Positions 24,415 through 31,353 of a DNA stretch of 64,000 nucleotides are shown here, piece after piece. Position numbers and translations under genes: made by a program. Numbering within the stretch: position 1 is the stretch's first letter; every line of letters begins with the position of its first letter. The notes under the pieces were generated by a model. The model searched no databases. It saw only the letters and a program-made list of their open reading frames with translations, and was not told where the DNA came from. Source of the stretch: JACVRW01 sp963716215 (GTDB lineage: Bacteria; Actinomycetota; Thermoleophilia; Solirubrobacterales; Thermoleophilaceae); assembly GCA_963716215.1 (NCBI GenBank), contig OY970298.1, forward strand, positions 3,658,001 to 3,722,000, read 5' to 3'.

Positions 24415-24690
24415 CGTCACCACGTGCAGGCTGCCGGGATCGCTCGCGTCAGCCACCAGGGCCGCGATGTCGTCATCCGCGGCGTTGCGCCCCCGGCGAG
24501 TGGCGAAGCGAACGTCGACTGGGCCGGCGTCCTGGACCTCGAAGGGACGCCCGTCGAAGATCACCGTCACCGGCTCGTCCAGCGTCTGCAGCTCATGCAC
24601 GAGTTGCTGCATCGCGCCCGGCCGGTCGTGCCACCAGCCCGTCGGCCGCGAACCGATCACGTTCATGCCGTCGACGATCCAGCGCTTCAC
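24325..24690 (-). CDS. NYN-domain (YacP-like) predicted RNA-processing protein
   Basis: The 121-residue protein begins KRWIVDGMNVIGS, with the first acidic residue of the PIN/NYN nuclease fold, then VTVIFDGRPFEVQDAG, NAADDDIAALVADA and VVTSDRELAERVRRHGADVIG. These acidic blocks match YacP/NYN proteins such as the Bacillus endoribonuclease Rae1. GTG 24690 overlaps the TGA of the upstream SDR gene by 4 nt, so it is co-translated with it. Its 3' end lies antisense to the P450 3' end. Confidence 0.85.
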   Translation of the reverse strand: MKRWIVDGMNVIGSRPTGWWHDRPGAMQQLVHELQTLDEPVTVIFDGRPFEVQDAGPVDVRFATRRGRNAADDDIAALVADASDPGSLHVVTSDRELAERVRRHGADVIGAGQFRARLGLG

Positions 24691-25466
24691 GACAGCCCCG
24701 CGAGGCGCTCGCTCTCCTCCCACAGCCGCCGGCGCGCGTCGGCGTCGGAAGCCTGCGCGTCGGCCGTCGACTCGCGCATGCCGTCGTAGAAGCGACCGCT
24801 GACCCCGTCGAGCTCGGGGTCAGCGATCAGACGCACCGTCGCCTGCTTACCCTCCTCCACCGTGCTCATGGGCCGGCCGAGCGCTCCGCGCACCATGTTC
24901 GTGTTCATCATGGTTGCCGGGTGGAGGGCGTTGACCGTCACGTCGCGACCGGCGAGCCGCTCGGCTAGCTCGGCGGTGAACAGGATCTGCGCGAGCTTGC
25001 TCTTCGCGTAGGCGGGATAGCCCTCCCAGCCGCGCTCGAACATCAGGTCGTCGAAGTCCAGCGTCTGCTGGCCGAGCGACGCGACGTTCACCACACGCGC
25101 CGGCTCGCGCAGCTTGGGCAGCAGCAGCTCGGTCAGCAGGAAGTGCGATAGGTGGTTGACGGCGAAGGTCAGCTCGTGGCCGTCGGCGCTTTCGAGGCGC
25201 TCGGGGGTGATCACGCCGGCGTTGTTGACCAAGGTGTCGAGCTGCTCGACCTCGTCTGCGAGCCCGCGCACCTCGGACAGGCTGCCCAGGTCGGCGACCA
25301 GACCGCGCTCGGCCCCGAGCTCCGCGGTCACCCGCGCGACCTTCTCCGGATCGCGACCGTGCACCAGCACGCCCGCCCCGCGTGCGACGAGCTCCTCGGC
25401 CACCGCCCGGCCGAGGCCGTCGGTCGAGCCGGTGATCAGGATGGTCTGCTCGCCGAGGGGCCTCAT
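24687..25466 (-). CDS. short-chain dehydrogenase/reductase (retinol-dehydrogenase-like)
   Basis: A 259-residue SDR with ILITGSTDGLGRAVA, a basic HGRDPEK that favours NADP, VNNAGV, the catalytic Ser in VNVASLGQQ and Tyr-Lys in YAKSKLAQ. The pattern LTFAVNHLSHFLLTELLLP is of the RDH/WWOX-like branch that reduces lipid aldehydes or ketones. ATG 25466 overlaps the stop of the small membrane gene (ATGA), and the following NYN gene is coupled too, making a three-gene leftward operon. Confidence 0.92.
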   Translation of the reverse strand: MRPLGEQTILITGSTDGLGRAVAEELVARGAGVLVHGRDPEKVARVTAELGAERGLVADLGSLSEVRGLADEVEQLDTLVNNAGVITPERLESADGHELTFAVNHLSHFLLTELLLPKLREPARVVNVASLGQQTLDFDDLMFERGWEGYPAYAKSKLAQILFTAELAERLAGRDVTVNALHPATMMNTNMVRGALGRPMSTVEEGKQATVRLIADPELDGVSGRFYDGMRESTADAQASDADARRRLWEESERLAGLS

Positions 25467-25642
25467 CCCCGATTCCTGCGCACGAACACCACCAGCGCCA
25501 CGACCACGACCAGGCCAGCGAGCGCCTGGAGACCGATGCGGAGCAGGTCGCCCTCGTCCTCGGTCAGGTTGCCGATCGCGCCGAACAGCACGGTCGCGCC
25601 GAAGAAGACCACGAGCGTCCAGAGGAGCGTGTTGCGATCCAC
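25463..25642 (-). CDS. small two-helix membrane protein
   Basis: The 59-residue product starts at GTG 25642 (DRNTLLWTLVVFFGATVLFG). It has two hydrophobic helices around an acidic turn (NLTEDEGD) and ends in VRRNRG, so both ends are probably inside. It is first gene of the operon with the SDR and NYN genes, with a 4-nt overlap. A longer upstream reading of the same frame would run into the divergent transporter gene and is unlikely. No family recognised. Confidence 0.7.
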   Translation of the reverse strand: MDRNTLLWTLVVFFGATVLFGAIGNLTEDEGDLLRIGLQALAGLVVVVALVVFVRRNRG

Positions 25643-25666
25643 GGCGGGTGACGATACCCGCGTGAG

Positions 25667-25672
25667 TACGCT
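25667..25672 (+). promoter_or_regulatory. putative -10 box (TACGCT) for the DMT transporter gene
   Basis: TACGCT ends 6 nt before GTG 25679, in the 36-nt divergent gap. Confidence 0.35.
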
Positions 25673-25678
25673 GCGGCG

Positions 25679-26566
25679 GTGAACGACCGCGCGGTGCTCG
25701 CGGGTGTGCTGGGCGCCCTGGTGATCGCCTTCTCGGGGATTCTGGTGCGGCTGGCCGAGGTGGCGCCGGCCACCGCCGCGTTCTTCCGCTGCGCGTACGC
25801 GCTGCCCTTGCTCGCGCTGCTCGCCTGGCTCGAGCAACGCCGGCACGGCCCGCGGGAGCGCTCCGATCGGCTGCTCGCGTGTACGGCCGGCGTGTTCTTC
25901 GCGGTCGACCTGATCAGTTGGCACTACTCGATCGACGCGGTGGGCGCGGGCCTGGCGACGGTGCTCGGCAACGTGCAGGTGGTGTTCGTGGCGGTGATCG
26001 CGTGGGCCGCCCTCGGCGAGCGCCCGGAAGCGCGAGCGCTAGTCGCGATACCGGTCGTGTTCGTGGGCGTGGTGCTGATCTCGGGCGTGGTCGGCAGCGG
26101 CGCCTACGGGGACGACCCCCTGCTCGGGGTGGCCTACGGACTGCTGACGGCGGTCACGTACGCCCTGTTCATCCTGATCCTGCGCCAGTCGGGCGGCAAC
26201 CTGCGCGGCCCGGCCGGCCCGCTGTTCGACGCGACCGTGACCGCCACCGTGTGCTGCGCCATCGGCGGGGTGGCGATCGGCGACATCGACTGGGTGCCCG
26301 AGCTCGAGGCGCAGGCGTGGCTGGTGCTGCTCGCGCTCTCGTCGCAGGTGCTGGGCTGGCTGCTTATCTCCGTTTCGCTGCCGCGGCTGCCGGCGGTGCT
26401 CACGTCGATCCTCCTGATGCTCCAGCCGCTGGCTGCGGTCCTGCTGGCCGCGGTGTTGTTGTCCGAGGCGCCCTCGCCGGTTCAGCTGAGCGGCATGGCG
26501 ATCGTGCTCGCCGGCGTTTCGTACGCGACGCTGGGAGCTCGCCGGCGCGAGGCCGAGCCCGCCTGA
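25679..26566 (+). CDS. EamA/DMT-family transporter
   Basis: The 295-residue protein is a ten-helix drug/metabolite transporter made of two EamA repeats. The first repeat has SGILVRLAEVAPATAAFFRC and ends with ALGERPEARALVAIPVVFVGV. The second begins near LLGVAYGLLTAVTYALFILI and ends LLSEAPSPVQLSGMAIVLAGV. These proteins export amino acids or other small metabolites; the cargo cannot be read from sequence. It starts at GTG 25679 and is followed 12 nt later by the Ddn-like gene in the same direction. Confidence 0.9.
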   Translation: MNDRAVLAGVLGALVIAFSGILVRLAEVAPATAAFFRCAYALPLLALLAWLEQRRHGPRERSDRLLACTAGVFFAVDLISWHYSIDAVGAGLATVLGNVQVVFVAVIAWAALGERPEARALVAIPVVFVGVVLISGVVGSGAYGDDPLLGVAYGLLTAVTYALFILILRQSGGNLRGPAGPLFDATVTATVCCAIGGVAIGDIDWVPELEAQAWLVLLALSSQVLGWLLISVSLPRLPAVLTSILLMLQPLAAVLLAAVLLSEAPSPVQLSGMAIVLAGVSYATLGARRREAEPA

Positions 26567-26578
26567 GACCATGGCCGC

Positions 26579-27016
26579 ATGACTCACTATCAGCGGGCCG
26601 GCTGGTTCACGAGGAACGTCTTCAACCGTGTGGTGGCGGCCTTGACGCGGCTCGGCGTGAGCGTGGCCGGCTCGCGGGTGCTGGAGGTGCCGGGACGCAA
26701 GAGCGGCAGCCCGCGCCGCACGCCCGTGAACCTGATGACGTTCGAGGGGCAGCGCTACCTGGTCGCGCCGCGCGGCCACACCCAATGGGTACGCAACCTG
26801 CGGGTGAGCGGCTCAGGCCGGCTGCTGATCGGCCGGCGCGCCGAGGAGTTCTCGGCGGTCGAGCTGCCCGACGGGGAGAAGCCCGACCTGCTGCGCGCCT
26901 ACCTGCACAAGTGGAAGTGGGAGGTCGGGCAGTTCTTCGGGGGGGTCGGGCCGGACTCGCCGGAGGAGGAGTTGCGGCGCATCGCGCCCGACCACCCCGT
27001 TTTCCGGATCAGCTGA
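26579..27016 (+). CDS. Ddn-like deazaflavin (F420)-dependent oxidoreductase family protein
   Basis: This 145-residue protein of the nitroreductase/Ddn split-beta-barrel family has GSRVLEVPGRKSGSPRRTPV followed by RYLVAPRGHTQWVRNLR, the block that holds cofactor F420 in Mycobacterium Ddn. Such proteins reduce quinones or other hydride acceptors with F420H2 at the membrane. The presence of this family is in line with an F420-making actinobacterium. It lies 12 nt after the transporter gene and its last 8 nt overlap the convergent carbonic anhydrase gene. Confidence 0.87.
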   Translation: MTHYQRAGWFTRNVFNRVVAALTRLGVSVAGSRVLEVPGRKSGSPRRTPVNLMTFEGQRYLVAPRGHTQWVRNLRVSGSGRLLIGRRAEEFSAVELPDGEKPDLLRAYLHKWKWEVGQFFGGVGPDSPEEELRRIAPDHPVFRIS

Positions 27017-27503
27017 CCTCGCGCAGCCGGCCGGTCTCGACCTCGTAGACGAAGCCACGCACGCTGTCTGTGCGCGGCACGAACGGGCTGCTGCGGATCT
27101 TCTCGATCGAGGCCCGGACGTCACCTTCGAGGTCGTCGAATGCGTGTGCGCGCCACTCGGGCCGCTCCCCGGTCTCGGCTTCGAGCTTCGCGGCGAGCTC
27201 GTCGTCGGTGAAGGTGAGCATGCCGCAGTCGGTGTGATGGATGAGGACGATCTCCTCGGTGCCGAGCAGGTTCTGGGAGATCGCGAGCGACCTGATCGCG
27301 TCGTCGGAGGCCACGCCGCCGGCGTTGCGGATGACGTGGGCGTCGCCCTCGGTCAGACCGAGCGCCTTGGCCGGGTCGAGCCGCGCGTCCATGCAGGCGA
27401 GCACGGCGACTCTGGCGCCGGGCGGGAGCGGCAGGTCGCCCTTGTCGAAGCTGGCCGCGTAGGCCTTGTTGTTGTCGAGGAGGGTGTCGGTGACGGTGGT
27501 CAT
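27009..27503 (-). CDS. beta-class carbonic anhydrase
   Basis: The 164-residue enzyme has the zinc ligands Cys37 (LACMDARLDP, with the Asp39-Arg41 dyad), His90 and Cys93 (IHHTDCGM). These are the residues of short beta-carbonic anhydrases such as mycobacterial Rv1284. It interconverts CO2 and bicarbonate in the cytoplasm. ATG 27503 is preceded by AAAGGA at good spacing. The next gene in the same direction is the cysteine-dioxygenase-like remnant 20 nt upstream. Confidence 0.93.
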   Translation of the reverse strand: MTTVTDTLLDNNKAYAASFDKGDLPLPPGARVAVLACMDARLDPAKALGLTEGDAHVIRNAGGVASDDAIRSLAISQNLLGTEEIVLIHHTDCGMLTFTDDELAAKLEAETGERPEWRAHAFDDLEGDVRASIEKIRSSPFVPRTDSVRGFVYEVETGRLREVS

Positions 27504-27523
27504 CCGCCGTGTCCTTTCGGTCG

Positions 27524-27763
27524 CTAGGCCGCCGCTTCGAGCGGCGTCTCGGCAGGGCGCGGATGGCGCAGCAGGGCGCCGTCGTGCGCGATCTCATAGG
27601 TGCCGACCCGCTGCAGCGGCGGAGAGTAGGCGTGCAGGGTGGTGGCGCGCGCGGTGCCGGCGTGCCTGACGCGGTGAATGGCCTCGTGGGCGATGGTGAG
27701 CGTGTCGCCGCGCCTGAGCGTGCGCTCGGGCCAGAGGTGCTGGTGGACGTCGACGGCGCGCAT
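27524..27763 (-). pseudogene. chimeric remnant: cysteine-dioxygenase C-terminal fragment with an amidohydrolase-like start
   Basis: The 79-codon frame covers only part of any known protein. From about residue 20 it looks like the end of a cysteine dioxygenase cupin: RRGDTLTIAHEAIHRVRHAG, then TTLHAYSPPLQRVGTYEI, including the late His of the metal site and the HAYSPPL block. The normal protein has 160-200 residues with the HxH metal motif in the missing N-terminal half. The first 12 codons read MRAVDVHQHLWP, which looks like the first strand of a metal-dependent amidohydrolase. A deletion joining two genes would explain this. It may still be translated but should not be a working dioxygenase. 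Confidence 0.55.
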
Positions 27764-27848
27764 GGGTGGGGCACTCTAGCGTATTGTCTATAAATCTGGT
27801 CGGGAATACCTGGATTAGGAGGTCGCTCCGCTCCGGGTACTACCTTCG

Positions 27849-28529
27849 GTGCCGCGTCAGATACAGGCGGCACAGCCGACCACCCCTTCATTGGACGAGT
27901 TCGAAGAGCTCCCCGAGCACTTGCTGCAAACCCTCGACGACGAGGGGCTGATCGCGTACATGCGCAGGGCTCGGGCGGCCGGGAAGGCGGCGGCGATGCA
28001 GCCGGCGATCGGGATTCTGGTGTTCGGCTACTGGGACACGCTCGTCAACCGAGCTCGGCTGCGCCTCCCCCAGGCGAGCGCGGAGGACGTGGCCGCGGAG
28101 GCGGTCACGAGCGCGATCGCGTCGGCGTTCGACGGGCAGTCCGTGGGCGAATTCCGGTCCTGGCTGCACACCATCCTCAGCCGGCGCATCGCCGACTACC
28201 ACGAGGCGCGCAAGCGCCGGCCGCAGACGACGGAGCTGCCGAGCGAGCACCTCGGCGACGACGAGGTCTGGGGCCGCGAGCCGGCGGTGGAGTTCGAGGG
28301 CGACGCGCTCTTCGCATCCGGGTGTCTCGACCGTGCCTACGAGGAGATCGAGAGCCAGCTGCACCGGCGGGTCATCGACCTGTACGTGTACGGCCCTCTG
28401 TCCGCCCGCGACACCGTCGCCAAGGTGGGCGACGGGATGACCGAGGCCAACGTGCACCAGATCTCGTCGCGCTTCCAGAAGCGGTTCGGTGAGCTGCTCG
28501 CGGAGGGCGATACTGAGGCCGATGGCTGA
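27849..28529 (+). CDS. sigma-70-family RNA polymerase sigma factor (ECF-like)
   Basis: The 226-residue protein has a sigma region 2-like block (ASAEDVAAEAVTSAIASAF, then FRSWLHTILSRRIADYHEAR) and a C-terminal region 4-like helix-turn-helix (IDLYVYGPLSARDTVAKVG, then ANVHQISSRFQKRF). An N-terminal 60-residue extension is unusual. GTG 27849 is the start given by homology, but the only clear ribosome site, AGGAGG at 27817-27822, is 26 nt upstream with no start codon between, so initiation is unclear. The upstream 85 bases are AT-rich for this genome. It leads a four-gene operon with an HTH protein, a small protein and an ImmA/IrrE protease. Confidence 0.8.
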   Translation: MPRQIQAAQPTTPSLDEFEELPEHLLQTLDDEGLIAYMRRARAAGKAAAMQPAIGILVFGYWDTLVNRARLRLPQASAEDVAAEAVTSAIASAFDGQSVGEFRSWLHTILSRRIADYHEARKRRPQTTELPSEHLGDDEVWGREPAVEFEGDALFASGCLDRAYEEIESQLHRRVIDLYVYGPLSARDTVAKVGDGMTEANVHQISSRFQKRFGELLAEGDTEADG

Positions 28530-29139
28530 CGTGGAGCGACTTCTCAGCGAGTACAAGGCGGCGCACCGGGCGAGCGCCGACGCGGATCCGCGCACGTTCT
28601 TGGCGCGCACCTCGGGCGGCGAGCGTGAGCAGCTCGCGGCGCTGATCGACGCGTACCTCGCGCGGGCGCCGCGGCGGGAGGCCGATGCCGCGACGTTCCG
28701 CAACTCACCGGCCGCCGTCGTGGCGGAGTCGGTGCAGCGGTCGCTGGCGGGGACCGGGGGCCTGTGGCCGACGCTGCTGCCGCGGCTGCGAAACCAGGCA
28801 CGGCTGAGACGGGCGGAGCTGGTCGCGGAGCTGGCGGCTCGTCTGGGAGCCCAGGGACAGCAGGACAAGGTGGCCTCCTACTACCACCAGATGGAGCAGG
28901 GGCTGCTGCCGGAGGCCGGGGTATCCGACACGGTGCTGGAGGCGCTGGGGCGGATCGTGGGGTACTCGCGGGAGGCACTGCGAAAGGCGGGCCAGATGCC
29001 GGCTGCGGGCGGTGCGCTCGCGGGGTCCGGGCCGGTGTTCGCGCGAACCACCCCGGCCGAGGCGGCGCCGGATGAGCCGGCAGCCTCCGCGCCGGCCCCG
29101 GAGTGGGACGAAGTCGACCGGCTCTTCCGTGGCGGCTGA
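28522..29139 (+). CDS. HTH-domain regulatory protein of the sigma/ImmA operon
   Basis: The 205-residue protein starts at ATG 28522, overlapping the sigma gene by 8 nt. Residues 1-70 are helical and acidic (LLSEYKAAHRASADADPRTF). Residues about 85-160 look like an XRE-type helix-turn-helix: LRNQARLRRAELVAELAARLG, then DKVASYYHQMEQGLLPEAGV. The tail is Ala/Pro-rich and ends in EWDEVDRLFRGG. Because it is coupled to a sigma factor and sits with an ImmA/IrrE protease, it may be a repressor or anti-sigma factor that the protease cuts. That role is inferred from neighbours only. Confidence 0.7.
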   Translation: MADVERLLSEYKAAHRASADADPRTFLARTSGGEREQLAALIDAYLARAPRREADAATFRNSPAAVVAESVQRSLAGTGGLWPTLLPRLRNQARLRRAELVAELAARLGAQGQQDKVASYYHQMEQGLLPEAGVSDTVLEALGRIVGYSREALRKAGQMPAAGGALAGSGPVFARTTPAEAAPDEPAASAPAPEWDEVDRLFRGG

Positions 29140-29145
29140 GGCGAC

Positions 29146-29364
29146 ATGCCTGAGCGACTGATCGGCACCCATCGGGCGGCGCTGCGGTCGGGCGACCGGC
29201 GGCTGGCGGAGCGGCTCGTCCGCGTCCTGCGCCGCCACCCGGCGCTGCGCGACCGGGCCGACGCCGCACTGCGCGAGCGTCCGCGCGGACCCGCGCGGTG
29301 GTCGGCGGCCGGCGAGCGGGCGGCGCGAAGACTGATGGAACGGCTCGGGGGCTTCCCGAGATGA
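29146..29364 (+). CDS. small basic protein of the sigma/ImmA operon
   Basis: The 72-residue product is strongly Arg-rich (LAERLVRVLRRHPALRDRA) and mostly helical by composition. It has no membrane segment and no motif I know. It begins 7 nt after the HTH gene stop, and its TGA overlaps the ATG of the protease gene, so its place in the operon is well supported although its own coding nature is less sure. It could be a nucleic-acid-binding or bridging factor. Confidence 0.6.
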   Translation: MPERLIGTHRAALRSGDRRLAERLVRVLRRHPALRDRADAALRERPRGPARWSAAGERAARRLMERLGGFPR

Positions 29365-29924
29365 CGGCAATCGAGGAGCGGGCGCAGCGAGTGCTCGAGG
29401 AGGTGCCGGGGTTCGTCTGGGACGGGGAGCGACTGCCGGTACCGGTGGAGGACATCGCGGACTCGCACTTCGGGCTGCACGTGCGCGACGTGGAGGACCT
29501 GCGCACCGCGCCGGGGGCGCCGGTGCTCGCGTCCTCGCAGGGGCTGTCGGGACTACTGCTGCCGGCCAGCGGAGAGATCTGGGTGAACGCGGCCGAGGCC
29601 CGCGACTGGCCACCGCGACGGCGGTTCACGATCGGACACGAGCTGGGGCACTGGTGCCTGCACCGAAGCGGCGGGGCGGTTTGGTGCAGGGCGCACGCGG
29701 TCGATCCGCCGGAGGCTGCGGCTGGGGCCGCCCGCCCCGCCTACCCGCCAGAGGAGTCGGAGGCCAACGAGTTCGCGGCCGCCCTGCTGATGCCGGCGGA
29801 GCTGGTGCGCCGCCACTACGAGCGACTGCGCCGCACCGATCCGAAGGGGTCCTTTGCGGAGCTGTGCCGGGTGTTCGGGGCGTCGGGGGCGGCGATGGGG
29901 CGCAGGTTGAAGCAGGTGGTCTAG
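29361..29924 (+). CDS. ImmA/IrrE-family metallo-endopeptidase
   Basis: The 187-residue protein is a gluzincin-type protease with RRFTIGHELGHWCLHR (HExxH zinc motif) and the downstream EESEANEFAAALLMP helix that gives the third zinc ligand Glu. The N-terminal part (VPVEDIADSHFGLHV) is as in ImmA. In ICEBs1 ImmA cuts the repressor ImmR, and in Deinococcus IrrE cuts DdrO after radiation. Here the natural target would be the HTH protein encoded two genes upstream. ATG 29361 overlaps the previous TGA; the stop shares CTAG with the convergent Tim44-like gene. Confidence 0.9.
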   Translation: MTAIEERAQRVLEEVPGFVWDGERLPVPVEDIADSHFGLHVRDVEDLRTAPGAPVLASSQGLSGLLLPASGEIWVNAAEARDWPPRRRFTIGHELGHWCLHRSGGAVWCRAHAVDPPEAAAGAARPAYPPEESEANEFAAALLMPAELVRRHYERLRRTDPKGSFAELCRVFGASGAAMGRRLKQVV

Positions 29925-31252
29925 GCCGCGACCACCCGCCACGGCGCCTCCGGCGCGCCATCGAGGCCGAGCACCCAGCTCAGCTCGAACGCCTCCGCGC
30001 GGTCCTTGGACCCGTCCACCACAGCCGCGGTATCCCGGTCCTCCACATACCTTCGTCCGCCCACCTCGACCTGCACGGTCATCGTCGCCGGCACGGTCGA
30101 CACGTCCACCGCCACGATCCGGATCCCTCGCACCCGCGGGCCTCGCACGACCAGCCGCGTCCGGCGCGACTCGTCGCCGCCGTAGAGCAACGACGACACC
30201 GCCTCCGGAGAGGCGACCTCGAGTAGCTCCGCGTCGTCCCCGTCCACCGCCTCCGCCCACGCCGCCACCGCCCGGCGTGCCGCCGCCTCCAGCACGTCGG
30301 GCGCGAAGCGCGCGTCCGCCAGCGACAGGTCCAGCGCCTGCTCCCGGGCCGTCCCGTCGAACGACACCACCGCCAGGTCCGCGGTCACGAACCCCGGTGG
30401 CAGCCCGTCCGCCACCGCCAGCTCCGTCAGTGACTCGTCCGCCAATCGTGCGACATCCGACCACGGCGACGCCACGATCTCGGCGTCCAGGTGGTGATCC
30501 CCCTCCGCGCGCTGCTCGATCGACACGACCTTCCACGCCGCATCGCCGGAGCGCGCCAGCGTCCAGTACTCGATCAGCGTCACCTTCTCCGTCTTCGCGC
30601 CCTTGCGCAGCATCTTGCGGCCGTCGCGATCGACCACGTACGCCCGCAGCGACGCGGTGATCCTCACGACCGCCCGGTCCTCCGCGTCGTCCTCCCGGTT
30701 CACGAGCCCCACGTACTCCACGCGCGGCGAATCCAGCACCGACACCCGGTTGTGCCACCCCTTCGCCTCGAAGTCGTCCAGCCGGCGCTTCCACTCCACC
30801 ATCAGGTCGTCCCCGACCAGGCCGCCCAGGCGACCCACATCCCTCCCGTCCCAAGCCTCCTGACAAGCCACGAACAGGCCCCGCGCGTGCGCCTCCAGCT
30901 CGTCGGCCGCGAAGTAGGCGTCGTCTTCGGCCGCCTCCGCAGACGCCGTGCGTACCCGCTCGTCCCGCTCCCTGACCTTCACGCGGTAACGCCAGCTGTG
31001 GATCGCGAGATAGACGATGAACACGCCGAACAGCCCGAATACGAACACGGCCACGATGGGATTGCCGGAGCCAGACCCGGTGCCGGAGCCACCGCCACCC
31101 GAGAACCCTCCACCGCCGCCCCCGCCCCCACCGAAGCCCGAGCTGCCTCCGCCCGCCTGCGCCCACGCCGACGCCGCCCAGCAATAGGCCGGCGTCATCC
31201 AGGCGCAGGTCGCGCTGACACAAACGAGGAGGGCGCGCGCCGGCCGGGCCAT
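29921..31252 (-). CDS. exported Tim44-like-domain membrane protein
   Basis: The 443-residue protein starts at ATG 31252 with a signal-like helix (ARALLVCVSATCAWMTPAYC), then a Gly/Ser-rich stretch and a membrane helix (VAVFVFGLFGVFIVYLAIH). A Tim44-like domain follows (about residues 85-230: ADELEAHARGLFVACQEAWD, VEWKRRLDDFEAKGWHN, VEYVGLVNREDD), then a second alpha/beta region with internal similarity. Bacterial Tim44-like proteins are of unknown function. A longer frame begins at 31399, but TAGCAT placed 10 nt before ATG 31252 and overlap with the divergent gene favour the shorter form. Confidence 0.75.
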   Translation of the reverse strand: MARPARALLVCVSATCAWMTPAYCWAASAWAQAGGGSSGFGGGGGGGGGFSGGGGSGTGSGSGNPIVAVFVFGLFGVFIVYLAIHSWRYRVKVRERDERVRTASAEAAEDDAYFAADELEAHARGLFVACQEAWDGRDVGRLGGLVGDDLMVEWKRRLDDFEAKGWHNRVSVLDSPRVEYVGLVNREDDAEDRAVVRITASLRAYVVDRDGRKMLRKGAKTEKVTLIEYWTLARSGDAAWKVVSIEQRAEGDHHLDAEIVASPWSDVARLADESLTELAVADGLPPGFVTADLAVVSFDGTAREQALDLSLADARFAPDVLEAAARRAVAAWAEAVDGDDAELLEVASPEAVSSLLYGGDESRRTRLVVRGPRVRGIRIVAVDVSTVPATMTVQVEVGGRRYVEDRDTAAVVDGSKDRAEAFELSWVLGLDGAPEAPWRVVAA

Positions 31253-31262
31253 CACCGGCCCC

Positions 31263-31268
31263 ATGCTA
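31263..31268 (-). promoter_or_regulatory. putative -10 box (TAGCAT) for the Tim44-like gene
   Basis: Minus-strand TAGCAT ends 10 nt before ATG 31252, the same hexamer and spacing as upstream of meaB. Confidence 0.4.
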
Positions 31269-31339
31269 GGGGGACCCCGGACGCCCCCAAATAACGGGAA
31301 CTTCAACCAGAACCGGTCGCGGGATCCGGAGACCGATGT

Positions 31340-31345
31340 TAGGTT
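31340..31345 (+). promoter_or_regulatory. putative -10 box (TAGGTT) that decides the start of the secreted-protein gene
   Basis: TAGGTT ends 8 nt before GTG 31354. If it is the -10, the ATG at 31336 lies upstream of transcription and cannot be the start. Confidence 0.4.
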
Positions 31346-31353
31346 CGGAAACT

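Noticed and set aside
31336..31353. ATG 31336 as start of the secreted protein
   Set aside because: A -10-like TAGGTT lies after it and is well placed for GTG 31354; the signal peptide is complete from GTG 31354.
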